Below, one piece after another: positions 1 through 13,016 of a DNA stretch of 64,000 nucleotides (the first letter of the stretch is position 1; every line of letters begins with the position of its first letter). Below the pieces are notes generated by a model. The model made no database searches. It had not been told where the DNA came from and saw only the letters and a program-made list of their open reading frames with translations. The position numbers and the translations under genes are program-made. Origin of the DNA: Adineta vaga (lineage: Eukaryota > Rotifera); NCBI GenBank assembly GCA_021613535.1, contig CP075493.1, forward strand, positions 1,302,001-1,366,000. The letters are read 5' to 3'.

Positions 1-62
1 TAAAGTAAAACAGAATAAATTGAGCTTTTTGTTTTCATCAATATTTTCTTTGATTTTCTTAG

Positions 63-282
63 TGATTTAAGTGAAATAACTGCGATTATGAAAGAAGACG
101 TACTTGCTGCACTTCAAAATTTGAATATAATTCGTTATCAACAAGGTTCATACGTTCTTTCAGTAACAAAAGATTTATTCGATAGTTATCAAGATAAACG
201 ACGTATTCGCGTTGATTCGAAATGTTTATTTTGGACACCAAAACTATCAACTAAACAAATGAATCAACTTCAAAATAAATAA
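63..282 (+). CDS. MYST histone acetyltransferase, last exon (KAT5/Tip60-like)
   Basis: Last coding exon of a lysine acetyltransferase of the MYST family, which acetylates histones in NuA4-type complexes. The exon follows an acceptor ending at 62 and reads to a stop at 280-282; the rest of the gene lies before the window. The translation matches the family C-terminus: an SDLSEITAI helix, KEDVLAALQNLNIIRY, then the closing RVDSKCLFWTPK, which resembles KAT5 (IDSKCLHFTPK) more than KAT7 or KAT8. AATAAA overlaps the stop. A decayed copy lies at 2970-3191. The family assignment is firm; the KAT5 paralogue call is moderate because only about 73 residues are visible. Confidence 0.75.
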
Positions 283-670
283 ACAAAAAAAAATTCATTT
301 TATTGTTTATTTTACATATTGTACAGAATATATTATCATTCTGTTAGATGGATGTTTTTCTTGTCTCTGTTTATCTGAATATTGTCTCAGTACATGAATG
401 AAATAAATATTTAATCGTTTTTGAGAGAAAAAAAAGATTAGTTTTATGCTTGAATATTTTCCTAAAGGTGAGTTTTCGACGTCGATCATTATTCCAAAAC
501 CATGTGAGTGCAAATATTTTTAAATAGAGACAATTACTGATTCATTATTTATTCAAAACAAAAGATTGATATTCACCATAGATTATTCGTTTTCTCATTT
601 ACATCATTCATAGTTAAGTTTATATCACCGAAGGTAACTGTTATACAGTACAATTCATCGAATAACCAAT

Positions 671-1459
671 ATGAATTTATGGAAATTCTTATTAATAATA
701 TTTTCTCTGATAATGTTAAGTAATGTTGAATTATCTACAATTGAGATTCAAAAGGATATCACACTAACAATGAAAATTATTAAACTTGAACTTGAAGGTA
801 CAAAAATGATCTTTTAATATCCAACAAGTTTTTTCTAGTAATCAATTAATTAAAATCCAGACATATGTATCAGATACAACAGCGCATATTAATAATATTA
901 AAAAGATTATTCTAAATGCATCTGATGGATTGAAAGTTGCTATCAATGATTTAACAAATACAAGAACTGATTTTGATCCAGTTGCGTCGAATAATATCTT
1001 TGATTTGAATACGAAATATCCATTCAAGATTACAAGATGCATTGGTAAGAAAATTATCTTGTTTTTATTTTGTATTATATTTGTAATATTTTAGATGAAA
1101 TTAAAAGCATATAATACAATTACACAAGAGAAATTGATTGATTTGATGATCTCAGAATCGACTCAATTCAATGAATTGATATATTCTAGTAAAAATCTTT
1201 TGAATATAATGATACACAAGTTTCGGTAGATGTTTTACAGAATAAACTTATAGCTTTGTCTAATTTGATCGATATTCAATGTTATTTTAATAAATTCAAT
1301 TACTCGCCACAATTGTTAAAATTGATTTCAACAGTTATTGAGTCATATGATGGAATCAATATCCCAATAATAGATCTACTTGTTAGAATTCTCAATCAAC
1401 TAAATCAATACCCTGATTGTTTAAATTCTACGGTTGACGTTATCCTACTCACACAATAG
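671..1459 (+). pseudogene. Decayed copy of the secreted protein gene at 3683
   Basis: This is the first copy of the two-exon secreted-protein gene whose intact version starts at 3683. The ATG at 671 opens a hydrophobic leader and the same KITLT...KLELE segment. The run of A near 810 is one base shorter than in the intact copy, which shifts the frame into a stop within a few codons. About 90 bp of exon 1 is missing after that. Exon 2 (from about 1095) can be followed, with another frame change near 1190, to the shared C-terminus (PDCLN) and a stop at 1457-1459. It cannot make the full protein. The call rests on direct comparison of the two copies. Confidence 0.7.
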
Positions 1460-2097
1460 AAGAAACTTCATTCATAAGATGTTTTTTTGCTGTTGTTTGT
1501 TTTTGTAATTTTAACTAAACATATTTTTGAGAAAAAGATGGAGAATTCTATTCTTATAATGAACGAAGATAGTATGAAAACATTATAGGGAAGAGGTTTT
1601 CAATAGAAGTATATATGTACATGTTGTAACTTTGATCATTTAAAATACCTAATTACTATTTCATTGAATTACAAAATATTTCTGGTTTATTTGTGATTGT
1701 TCATTGAAAACTACTTCGTGAAAATATCTATACTACACTTTGCGACGAAACTTTATATAGAAATTTACATATACGGCGTGTTCATTGTACTTGTATTTGT
1801 GTGTGTGCGTGTGCGTGAAAGAGAGAGAGAAAGTTAAAAGAAACACGTTTCGTTTAGTTTGTATATAAAACAACAAATAATGTTTGGACAACAATCAGCA
1901 GATCAACAAGATTTAAGTGATATTAATACACAAGCATGTTTCATCATTAAATGTTCGTTGAAAAGGATTTTCTTTTCGGATAAGTTTATTAAATGAAAAA
2001 ATGAATGATATTCGTGCAGCTATAAACATTCGAAGATCACTCGGCTTGATGTGGTTTGATTTAGAGACGGCATTAGAAGAATGTAAAAGATTACTTG
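1460..2097. other. Intergenic, with a purine/GT simple repeat and an unidentified gene fragment
   Basis: At 1795-1833 there is a GT/GA-rich low-complexity tract. From the ATG at 1880 a short frame (MFGQQSADQQDLSD) opens but soon meets stops. A second open stretch at about 2000-2097 (containing LGLMWFDLETALEECKRLLA) ends exactly where the CCCAGG element begins at 2098, as if that element had landed in an old exon. I do not recognise the fragment. Confidence 0.3.
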
Positions 2098-2262
2098 CCC
2101 AGGTGAATCTTGCTCTGTCGAGTTATGCCGGAATCTTTGCCACAGGATTCCGATTATCGGTTCCGACCGAATTCCTATAATTTCTCAGTGTTCTTGTCGG
2201 ATTCCGACGAAATCCGGTGAATTCCGCGTCCGAATCCTACGACAAAGGTTGTTTGACCTGGG
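2098..2262. mobile_element. Short inverted-repeat element (CCCAGG...CCTGGG), copy 1
   Basis: A 165-bp block that starts CCCAGGT and ends ACCTGGG. It is visibly richer in GC than its surroundings, with repeated GATTCCG/GGAATCC motifs, and has no coding potential. The end motif recurs in the elements at 2401-2599 and 24278-24445 and at the end of a block near 10239, so this looks like a non-autonomous transposon (MITE) family. I cannot assign a superfamily from the ends alone. Confidence 0.55.
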
Positions 2263-2400
2263 TGATGCAAAAAATTTAATATAACTCATATTAAAAGTTG
2301 TTTTAGATGAAATTCTAATGTACAGACAAGAAGCAGCACAAGAAAACTGAATGACGAGCAATTTGTATAATTGAAAATGAATGAAATGTATATATTCTTA

Positions 2401-2599
2401 CCCAGGACAATCATTCCGGTGGTTGGAAACGGCGCCTTAAACGACCGCAAACGGTTAGAAAACAGCAATTTACTGCCTTGGTTTTGACCGTATTTCTATA
2501 CATTTCTGAGTTAACGGATTACGGTGGCGTATTAGTGCTGGTTTTCGCCGTTTTCCCATCGTTTAAGGCAGTTTACGACGTCGTTTTCTTCGACCTGGG
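2401..2599. mobile_element. Short inverted-repeat element (CCCAGG...CCTGGG), copy 2
   Basis: A 199-bp element beginning CCCAGGACAATCATT and ending TTCGACCTGGG, with TA on both outer flanks (a possible TA target duplication). Its body is related, in opposite orientation, to 24278-24445: both carry the segments GGCGCCTTAAACGACCG and ACGATGGGAAAA or their complements. No open reading frame. Confidence 0.65.
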
Positions 2600-2969
2600 T
2601 ACTTGATTAATAAATTATTTCAATAGATGTTCTGAGAAATTCATTTATAGGAGCAATTTATGTTTATGGTATTAGATATGATTCACTATTCGATATTGTT
2701 AACTTAACAATGTTAAGTCTTGCTTGATTTTTTCAATGTTAATAGATAAATATGGAATCTATTAATTTGAATTCAAGAAAATAGATTAATCAAGATGAAA
2801 ATGTTTACTTTTACAGTATTTATAGTAGATAAGAGATTTTGATTCACTTGGAAAATGTTGTAATGAGTGAGATTTTTCATTTAATGAACAGAATATCCTG
2901 CATTATCAATAAAGTAAGATAAAATTATGTACTTTCTTTCGTTGTTTTTGACAAAGATTTCTTTTTTAG

Positions 2970-3191
2970 TGATTTAAGTGAAATAACAGCAATTAAAGAA
3001 GAATATGTACTTGCTGCACTTCAAAATTTAAATATTATTCGTTATCAACAAGGTTCACATGTACTTTCAATAATAAAAGATTTATTCGATAGTTATCAAG
3101 ATAAACGACGTATATTCGTATTGATTCAAAATGCTTAGTATGGACACCTAAATTACCGACTAAACCAACAAATCAATTTCCGATCAAATAG
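2970..3191 (+). pseudogene. Duplicated, frameshifted MYST acetyltransferase last exon
   Basis: This stretch repeats the exon at 63-282, including the upstream acceptor (CTTTTTTAG). The protein matches as far as DLFDSYQDKRRI; then two extra bases (AT near 3111) shift the frame and an in-frame TAG follows within about ten codons. It also differs in an internal residue pattern (EEY for KED). The copy heads the second unit of the tandem duplication and is not functional as an acetyltransferase end. Confidence 0.75.
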
Positions 3192-3682
3192 AAAATTCTT
3201 TTTTTTCTATCATAAAAAAGAAAACAAGTTTTATTGTTCATTTATATATTGTATAGAATCTTTTTCGTGTACTTTATGTTCAATATTGTCTTGGTATGAA
3301 TGAATGTTTCTCTGATTTTTCTTTTTTGTTTTAAAAAAAAGACAACTTTTTCATGGTCGAATAGTTTTCTAAAGGTATATATTTATCGATTTAGTTTCGA
3401 CATCAATTGTATTTTTGTGAATAATTGAGATATAAGCAAATCTCTTTTTTCCTTCTTCGAGAAACAAATACTCCTACAATCATGTGACTAAATATTTTCT
3501 AACAAAAAAGAAATAAAACATGATTGAAAACAGAGATAGATATACGTTGACTCATTCATTCGAACAAAAGAATAGATTTTTCTATTCATATTCTGATTTA
3601 CGTCATTCATTATTAACTTTACATATTGTATGGTAAGTGCTAAACAGTACAATTGATCGAATAGTTTTCTTCAATAATCACC

Positions 3683-4603
3683 ATGACTCTATGTAAATTA
3701 TTAGTCTTATTATTGGCAATCTATTCTCTTTTACTTGCCATCTCTGTCAGCAATGCTCAATCACCATTAGTTAATATTCAAAAGAAAATCACATTAACAA
3801 GTAAAATTTTTAAACTTGAACTTGAGAGTACAAAAAATGATCTTTTAACAATAATCAATGATCTTGAACAACGAATGGGTATCAATGAAATTACGGATCA
3901 TCTCAAACAATTTCAATCGAATATTAAACAAGTTTTTAATGATTATCAATTAACTCAAATCGATACATCCATGTCCAATGAATTAACTCATATTAACAAT
4001 ATTCAATATATTGTTATGACTGCATCAGAAGGATTAAAAATTGCTCTCAATGAACTGACAAGTACTATTTCAGATTTCGACTTACTTTCATCAGACAATA
4101 TCAATGATATTAATAATAATCTCAAATCTAAATTTCAAAATGCTTTCGTAAGTAGATCTTATGTGTAGTAAAAGCAAAAATACTAAAATTAATTGCGTAT
4201 ATTTTAGATGATATTATTTGCATTTCATACTATGATTAATGAGAAATTAGTTGATTTGGTTTTTGTAGAAGCGATGAAATTCGATGAAATTATGAATGTA
4301 ACTCGACATGCTTTTGAACATGATGATACACAAACATCTTCACAAATTTTACAAAATAAAATCATTGCTTTGAATGATTTAGTTACGATTCAATATTCTT
4401 TTAATCAACTAATGAATTCAATTCGTCCATCAATGTTCAATTTCATGTCAACAACAATGGAAACATATTCGGGACTTCTCGATTCAATAATTCCTTTATT
4501 TTCTGAAATTCTCATTCAGACAAATCAATGTCCGGATTGTTTGAACACTGTAATTGACACTAAATCTGATGATCTGAGTTTACAATCAAATAAATTTCTT
4601 TGA
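3683..4603 (+). CDS. Secreted helical protein, unknown family (2 exons)
   Basis: Exons 3683-4147 and 4208-4603 (GTAAGT donor, TTTTAG acceptor, phase 0) give 286 residues. The N-terminus is a classic signal peptide: a long Leu/Ile/Ala core (residues about 5-22) ending SNA, with likely cleavage near residue 25. The mature part is rich in Asn, Gln, Ile, Leu and Thr, with heptad-like helical stretches, few cysteines and a CPDCLN motif near the C-terminus. I recognise no domain and assign no function. An AATAAA lies about 30 bp after the stop. A broken paralogue lies at 671-1459. The intact frame through both exons and the intact splice sites argue that it is expressed. Confidence 0.7.
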
Positions 4604-4989
4604 TTTCTTTTGTTGTGCGTTATTGTAATCAATAAAAACGTTTCAATATAAATCTTTTTTTCTCCAGAAGATATTTGTTACTCTTGCATTGCGGAGTTTG
4701 TTGTTGAAATAATGGAATTTATTTCAGCTTATTTTATTTTAAAAATTCACACATTTGAATCTATGAGTTACTCATTTTTATTCAGAGAACAGTGTAAAAC
4801 AATCGTGACACGAAAATGCAATATAAATCGTCGCGTAAACTAATGCCCTCTAATGTCGCATTATATCAATGCATTTGATCCAATATTTATCTCTTTCTAT
4901 ATATGATACATGCTCTACATATTTATTCATTGTTCTCTAATTCTTTAACGCTTTCAATCACTTTAAGTCAATTTATTTATCATTTCATC

Positions 4990-6314
<1,325 letters not shown>

Positions 6315-6839
6315 ATATCTTTTGAAAAAGAAAAACAATACGACATGTTGATATTGTATAGAAAGATTATCTCTATTTTGTAAATGTATAATTGATAGAT
6401 TGATCTTAGAAAGATCGTTATGTTTATTAAATAAATAATCATTATGATATATTTGTTTAATTCTATTTTCTATTTCTTCTAGATAATTTCAAACATAGGA
6501 AAAAGTTTAATAGACATCGTAAGCATGACCCGGCAAAATTGGATATTACGCAACGATGAAATTTTCAGTTTGCATAGGCATAGGTTTCACACATTCTCAA
6601 GAAAATCGTCGCTATGAATCATCGAATGATTCAATATCGATTGTCTAAGAGAGACATCTAGAAGATTCTTGAGAATGACGAGAGAAAATGCACATATAAT
6701 ATTGCTTTTTTCTCGTGTTAAGTGAGTATGTCTAAATTTCCTTTATTTGTAATCATTGCTGTCAATCTGATACATATAGAGAAGTTTTTTTTGTAAATTC
6801 TTATTGTAGATTTTGTGATTTTTCTAATTAACAAAAAAA
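6315..6839. repeat. Intergenic with an imperfect hairpin
   Basis: The ANP32 3' UTR with AATAAA near 6430 comes first. At 6592-6677 an inverted repeat (CATTCTCAAGAA and its complement, 12 bp perfect) flanks about 60 bp. It may be a small MITE or a transcribed hairpin. A splice-acceptor-like TTATTGTAG ends at 6809, 31 bp before the next start codon. Confidence 0.35.
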
Positions 6840-8894
6840 ATGCATATTACAGTAGCGAAATTCGGTGGTTCAGAAAATGTTTTAACAGTCGAAATTGCAT
6901 CAGATCTTTCACTGAAAGATTTAAAAGCTGTGATCGAAGCTGAATCTGATTTTGGCATAAAAGCAGATGACATGGGTCTTTATTATGAAGGTACTATCGG
7001 AATGAAACATTTTGATTTTTTGACCAATAAATTTGATTATTCTAGGAAAATTATTGCAAGATGAAAATAAAACACTTGAACAATGTAAATTCAATGATTA
7101 TGATCTTATAACTTGTCAACGATCACGGTGTAAGTTTGTTTTCTAAAAGATTAAAACCTAGAACTGCTCATATTTGATTCGATTTAATCGTGATCTCTAG
7201 TCAACTAAAGTATTTACCCAGACATGATCTTCTCAGTCAGTATGATGTTTATTTGACTCAAACAATTTTGTTTTGTTGACAATCGGATTTAGAAAAGTTT
7301 CATTGAATCAATTAAAAATAATGATTGTATTCTATTTCCAGCTGCTGATGTTTCAAATCACGGAGCAAGTGGCACGGCACGTCGAAATTTGAATCGTATG
7401 TATTTTATAATGAAAAAAATTCCAGTTGAATTTCATTTTCTTATAGCACGTGATCCTCGTCAACTTTTCGAAATGGTTCGTTCCAATCCTGAAATGTTTC
7501 AACAAGTTCGTCAAAATTCTCCTCAATTAGCTGATGCTATTCAACGTGGTGATTATGGTATGAAAAAATCTTCGTCAAACCTCAAAGATCAATCATATTT
7601 GTCTTACTTTAGATACTTTCATGCAACATATCAGTGCTCAATCACCTGAAATGCAACAACAAATGGAACTTCAACGACTTGCTAGTCTTGACCCATTTGA
7701 TCCGGATGTTCAACGACGTATTCATGATATTATTAAGTAAATTCGAAATCGATTATTTATCGAAAGTTTTATTGTTATAAATTTAGTATGCAAAATGTTC
7801 AAGAAAATATGGAACATGCTGTTGAACATGCACCAGAAGTCTTTGGTCATGTTGTTATGCTTTATATTAATTGTAAAGTAAATGGTCATGTTGTGAAAGC
7901 ATTTGTTGATTCCGGTGCTCAAATGACAATAATGAGTCAAGCTTGTGCAGAACGTTGTGGAATTATGCGTCTTGCAGATCGACGTTTCAGTGGTATTGCC
8001 AAAGGCGTTGGTACACAAAAAATTCTCGGTCGAATTCATTTAGGTTTGATTATTTGTCTTTATCAATTTCCCTGTAGATTTAATTTCATTTTAGCTCAAC
8101 TTGAAATTGAAAAACATTATTTTGCTACCTCATTATCTGTCCTAGAAGATCAACCAATGGATATGTTATTAGGACTTGATATGCTTCGACGTCATCAAGT
8201 AATTGAATTTGATTGAATATGTAAATATGTCTTTCAATTCCTTTTTAGTGCGTTCTTGATCTCGATAAAAATGTTCTTCGAATTGCTAATAGTGTTGAAA
8301 CAAGTTTTCTACCTGAATCCGAATTACCATATCATGCAAGATTATCTGGAGGCCAAACGGAAATAGAAGATCACGATTTCGTAAAACCTGGTAAATATTT
8401 TTCATTCTTCTTTTCATCATTTGAACGTATCAGCGCATTTAATTAACTTCAAGCATTCGAGTCGTTTCTATCGCCAATCATTGCGATAAATAACTAGAAA
8501 GTTATATTTATCTTAGAATCTTCAGCACAGCAGACAACAAAGAGAATTCGATGCAAGTAGATATGCTCTCTGTTTGTGATTCTTTTTTCTTTTTCATAAC
8601 CATTTGTTTGTGTAACGTCCGATTTATATTAGTCATTCAGTAGAATTCAATGAAACATTGTGATAACAAATATATTCTTATTTTTTAGCTGATGATCAGC
8701 AACAGCGATCAACAACTACTAGTTCTTCAACATCATCATCTTCCTTTTCAGAAGATGCTATAAAACATATAACAAAAGGTGGATTTACAAGAGAACAAGC
8801 TTTAGAAGAATTAAAAGTAACAAATGGTGATCCTACGAAAGCACTTGTTTCTCTAATGGCAAAATCTTTATCAATGCCGAAACGAAAACGTTAA
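6840..8894 (+). CDS. DDI2: DDI1/DDI2 ubiquitin-dependent aspartic protease
   Basis: Nine exons: 6840-6990, 7046-7129, 7342-7395, 7447-7557, 7613-7736, 7787-8043, 8095-8198, 8249-8390, 8689-8894, giving 410 residues. DDI proteins are proteasome shuttles with a retropepsin-like protease that cleaves ubiquitinated clients. Order seen: an N-terminal ubiquitin-like domain (residues about 1-75, [10 protein letters not shown]...), the helical HDD region with [18 protein letters not shown], the protease domain with active-site [12 protein letters not shown] (catalytic Asp near residue 216), the [16 protein letters not shown] flap region and the [14 protein letters not shown] block, then a C-terminal UBA domain ([21 protein letters not shown]) and a basic KRKR end. 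Human DDI2 is of similar length (about 399). Animal DDI1 is a retrogene, so the symbol is by orthology to the intron-bearing gene. Confidence 0.95.
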
Positions 8895-9240
8895 TATATC
8901 AATGATTCTTATGTATATATATACTAAAGATAAAGACTAATACTGTTTTCTTTTCTTCTTATGCTTCAAGCAAATTTTTTGTCAACTAAAAGGGGAATAT
9001 TCCAGAGTCATTCAATCTTATAAAATGAAATTGCATTTTCTTTCATATATCTATTAAATTAGTAAATCGTTTTCTACTGATAAATATGTATTCAGTAACG
9101 AAAGAAGTATTTACGAAAATAATGCAGATGTTTTGTTGATATCGGTTACAGTTATAACCAATTTATGTGATGTTTAAAGATGCGGAAGATTATCATCCTT
9201 CCACTGCAAAATATTCCTAGTTAGGAATGACAGTATTGCT

Positions 9241-9459
9241 GTTATCATCGATGTGAAACTAGCAAGATGAGGAGCTAGCGCCATAGATTCAAACCAATTC
9301 CGACTCCTAAACGGTACATTGCCCATGGTCGGGGACTGCATGAGAGTGTAGCGAACAGCTGTTTGAGCACTATAATTTAGTCTCCAATCTCTAGCAATAT
9401 ATCGTTCATAAGTTGGAACTTGTTTAAATCCATGGTGCTAGCTTTACATCGATATCAGG
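9241..9459. mobile_element. Inverted-repeat element, unclassified
   Basis: Imperfect terminal inverted repeats of about 20 bp (ATCGATGTGAAACTAGCA at the left, TGCTAGCTTTACATCGAT at the right) bound about 220 bp of non-coding, moderately GC-rich sequence. This has the form of a MITE. I checked it for a tRNA or 5S-like fold and saw none. Confidence 0.4.
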
Positions 9460-10239
9460 ATAAAGTCCTTTATTCAGCTCGTCTATACAAATTTTTTTAG
9501 ATGATCAAATTAACTGCATCGATTAAAACACAATCAAAAAAAGAAATAAGAATCATTTCTCACCATTTTTGCACGAAATACGCTTGATTTCGTATCATAG
9601 TTGTTACTAATACTAATCCTTTTCCAGGGTAAGTCACATACACGAACATCAAGTACTTTTAAGTACATATATTCGAATGGAAAGATCGATCACTTCCTAC
9701 TTTACACATATCGTTAATATTAAATAAATTTCTTTTTTTTTAGAATTTAATCAATTTAAATGCTTAAAATGTCGCATTTTCAAAACAAGTGACAAAGAAG
9801 AATGGCTGCGCTATATAAACAAGTATCATAACAAGTAAATCGGATATCTGATAAGGTAATATTGTCTCTTAAAATATTTTCTGAATCTTTAAGGACGACG
9901 ACGAAGTTAGTATTAATGGCTTACCACGCTCCAAACTTAAATCATTTTTTTCATCAACAACGACAAGTAACCGGCTTCATTCTAAATCCGCCTAAAACCG
10001 TACTGCGGAACTTGTCGTATACTATCGGCAGATCAGAAAGCTAATTCAGATCCCGCAGCAGGAATTCTCGGGAAAATAACGTTTCCTGTAGAACACAGCT
10101 GTCTTTTCGAGAATAACTCACTTGAGCACTAATGAAAAATTATATTTTGGAAGTTTTTCGGATTCGCAAGTTCCCACCCGTTTCCGGTGGGATACGACCG
10201 GAAGAGCTGTGATTCCGACCCGTACGGTCCGACCTGGGT
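9460..10239. repeat. Repeat-derived sequence ending in the CCTGGG terminus
   Basis: The right edge (GTCCGACCTGGG, to 10238) matches the end of the CCCAGG element family, and GC content rises from about 9960 (TTCCGGTGGGATACGACCGG near 10170). I could not find the opposite CCCAGG end, so the element is truncated or its left end is too diverged. A 60-codon open frame at 9862-10044 is not recognisable. Confidence 0.3.
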
Positions 10240-11255
10240 ACTTTCGTTTTAGGATCAATAAACTGATATACAGCAGCAAATGATCGTTCTTCTAAATAAC
10301 TGGTTGGCCAAAAAGATTTTTCATGATCAGTACAAACAGGCCGTCAATCAAATTTTACATTAACAGTTATTTTTTCTATGGACTAAATAAAACGTTTATC
10401 TCTTTGTCTTGGGGTCATAATTGATCAGATTTCGATTATCATTTTAAGTTTAATCATGAATAGGTAGAAATGATATTGATGAAGATGTTCTCAATTATAC
10501 AAGAGTTGTAGAGAATATCGAGGTTATATTTGATTTAGAGATATGAAAATACTTACTGTGTTATAGACTTGTTGACGATAAAATGATTACAAAAACTGTT
10601 TACGTTAAAAGATAGAAGTTGAATAAGCAGGTGATGACTGTGAATATTCTTTAAGATTTTCTCAAATGATATAAAGAAAAAGATCTTTTATATGAGCTTG
10701 GTGGAGAATACATTAGACTAAAAATTATCTTTTTGAGGTCAAAGAAACCTATTCTTTTTCTTATGTATTTATCTACCTACAAAAATGATCAATATATGCT
10801 TTCGGTGCATATATTCGTCATTGAAAGTCACACCATCAAAAATGGTTGCTGAACACACATTTACGAAAAATTTCATTCTTAAGAACTTCAGATGGTTTAT
10901 ATGGATGATACACATCTCATGGATTTTTTTTGTAATAATATTGGTTTCGATGAAGATACTTTCGTTCTGTTCCGCATAGATCACTAGTTTTCAATATGAA
11001 ATATCTATAAATATATTGAGTCGATTGGTGCGCATAGTGGTTACATTCGGTATATATCTGTACATTTGAATAATAGAGAAAAAAAACAGTATGACTATTT
11101 CGTGACCTCTATGGCCACTCTTTTTTATTAGAAAAGTATCATGCGTCAGATATGCACTTCAATGATACATCTGTCTGTTTTCTTTAATCATACGACTAGT
11201 TGCCTGTTCTATATAGCGTACACTCATACTCGTATTCATTAAGATATAGAGAACA
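10240..11255. other. No gene seen
   Basis: AT-rich sequence. Both strands are open for about 65-70 codons around 10769-10984, but the translations look like chance, with many Ile, Phe, Lys and Asn. Nothing else is supported. Confidence 0.4.
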
Positions 11256-11770
11256 ATGTCCATATCAATATTCGAAAGAAGTCCTCCTGATGAAATTATT
11301 CTTAATATTTGCCAATATTTATCATGGATGGATATTATGATTGCATTTTATAATCTCAATTCTCGTTTTAATCGAACTGTTAGTAGTTATTTAAAACATG
11401 TGTGCATTGGAAATGATTGTGAATTAAAACAATTTCAATCGGTTTGTTCTCTGCTTCTTTCTCATCGATCATTTTTACTTGATCATATACAAACTTTGGC
11501 AAATAGTAATCAATGAAATGTTTTCTTCTTGAAACATTAACATTGATTGCATCTAATGGTAATGAAATACTTTCATATCTAGGTGTTATCGAAAATGCTG
11601 ATAAAAAGAAGTTTCAATATCTTGTTACACTTTATATTTATGATTCACAGTATACCAGTAATTTCATCGTGCATAGCTTTCGTGGTAACCATAATCAATC
11701 GAATGCTGACAGGTAATAATTACCGTTTAAAATCAGTCATGAAGGACGGTGACTATATGTGTATGTAAGT
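11256..11770 (+). pseudogene. F-box protein gene, broken
   Basis: The ATG at 11256 opens an F-box: residues about 8-45 read SPPDEIILNICQYLSWMDIM..FYNLNSRFN. F-box proteins bring substrates to SCF ubiquitin ligases through Skp1. After 86 codons the frame closes (TGA at 11514-11516), while related-looking sequence continues in another frame from 11513 (LETLTLIASNGNEILSYLGV...LVTLYIYD) to about 11715. This pattern fits a frameshift in a larger F-box/LRR-like gene. No later exons are convincing, so the copy is probably dead or truncated. Confidence 0.55.
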
Positions 11771-12128
11771 ACTTTGCTTCATTTATGATCTTTAAAAGGA
11801 GTCTTATTGAAATTTACATCTAATTATCGTGAGTGATCTAAAAGATCAAGGATATTGTATTCATAAATATGTGAAAGATTTATTTTATTCTGTAATAGGA
11901 CGACTAATCTTAATCAAATTCAACAACCGTGCGTTAACCTACATACATTATCAGTTTCGTTATTGTCGACATCATGACTAAAACAATATTTCATCTTTTG
12001 TTTAATTAGTTCGACAATAGAAGGACTGATTTATCAATCTTAATTGTTAAATATTTTATTATTCAGAAAAATTCACTTAATCTTTCTGAGATAAAGTATC
12101 AGATAATCAGTTGAAAAAAGGTTTACAT
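11771..12128. other. No gene seen; probable F-box gene remains
   Basis: Short LRR-like peptide pieces can be read (for example around 11900-11950, TTNLNQIQQPCVNLHTLS), consistent with more of the broken F-box gene, but not in one frame. Confidence 0.3.
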
Positions 12129-13016
12129 TCAATGAAATGATGATAAACTCGTTTTTTGTTGTTTTTCCCAGATATCAACTCCAGAGAGATAAGTCGTCTG
12201 TGAAACAGGTAATGTATTCAAACGATTATTTTCACTAAGAGAAACAGATTTGTTCTTCTTGCTGTGAGTATCATTGGAACTTGTTTCCGTAGAAAAATAC
12301 GATTGCAATGAAGATCTTGGAAGTAGAAGAAACAAATTTTTGTTATTCATCATATTGGAAGATTTTGAGCTTATATTACAATCAGAAATAGTTTTTAATT
12401 CTTTACGTTGTGATGATGTATTTGTTGACGCAGAAATTTCTGTCATATTTGAAGATCGATGATTGTGCTTCATATATTTTCGACATGATGCCAGAGGACT
12501 TTCATCACTGAATGATGTTGAATAATGACTTGAACGTGATACAGTTGTCATCGGTAATAAGGTATTCTTATTTTTTGAAAATTGTTGATATTCATCTTCA
12601 TATCGAAATGTTCGAGGTCGCGAACGTAAATATTTGTAAACTCCAACTATAACACCACAACAAGCAAGCGAACTAATACTAATAGTACCAAGTAAAAGCC
12701 AATATCTTAAACATTCTGCAAATAATATTTTTCCAACGGTTGTTTCTAAACACTCATCTGTAAAACGATAAATTACAATAGATGTTACAATTGAAAATAT
12801 GAATAACCATAATGAATAAAGAGTTATCCGACATGATGATTGTTGTCGTTTTACTAATTTTTCATTCTGTAATCTTAGACGATCATGCAATGCCCAATAG
12901 TTATATGGATGAGGATGATTTTTTTGTAATAGTAAAGTAGTTGGTCTTTTTAATGGCAGATTATCAGGTGTCATTAAGACGATCGAAGCTGATAAAGAAG
13001 GTACTGATGATCGCAT
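12129..13016 (-). CDS. Two-pass membrane protein, unknown family
   Basis: A single-exon frame of 295 residues with a true ATG (complement of 13014-13016). Two hydrophobic segments are clear: residues about 65-84 (LYSLWLFIFSIVTSIVIYRF) and 105-127 (YWLLLGTISISSLACCGVIVGV), separated by a short loop with two Cys. The roughly 170-residue C-terminal tail is polar and rich in Ser, Thr, Asn and Lys, so probably disordered and cytoplasmic. No family recognised. The length without stops in an AT-rich region, and the plausible topology, argue for a real gene. Another two-pass protein of similar plan lies at 14769-15278 on the same strand. Confidence 0.65.
   Translation of the reverse strand: MRSSVPSLSASIVLMTPDNLPLKRPTTLLLQKNHPHPYNYWALHDRLRLQNEKLVKRQQSSCRITLYSLWLFIFSIVTSIVIYRFTDECLETTVGKILFAECLRYWLLLGTISISSLACCGVIVGVYKYLRSRPRTFRYEDEYQQFSKNKNTLLPMTTVSRSSHYSTSFSDESPLASCRKYMKHNHRSSNMTEISASTNTSSQRKELKTISDCNISSKSSNMMNNKNLFLLLPRSSLQSYFSTETSSNDTHSKKNKSVSLSENNRLNTLPVSQTTYLSGVDIWEKQQKTSLSSFH

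Noticed and set aside
9241-9459. Possible tRNA or small structural RNA
   Set aside because: The inverted ends suggested a fold, but there are no tRNA A/B boxes, 5S internal promoter or snRNA motifs; a MITE fits better.
10769-10984. Open frames on both strands
   Set aside because: Overlapping frames with low-complexity, AT-driven composition, no splice or family support.
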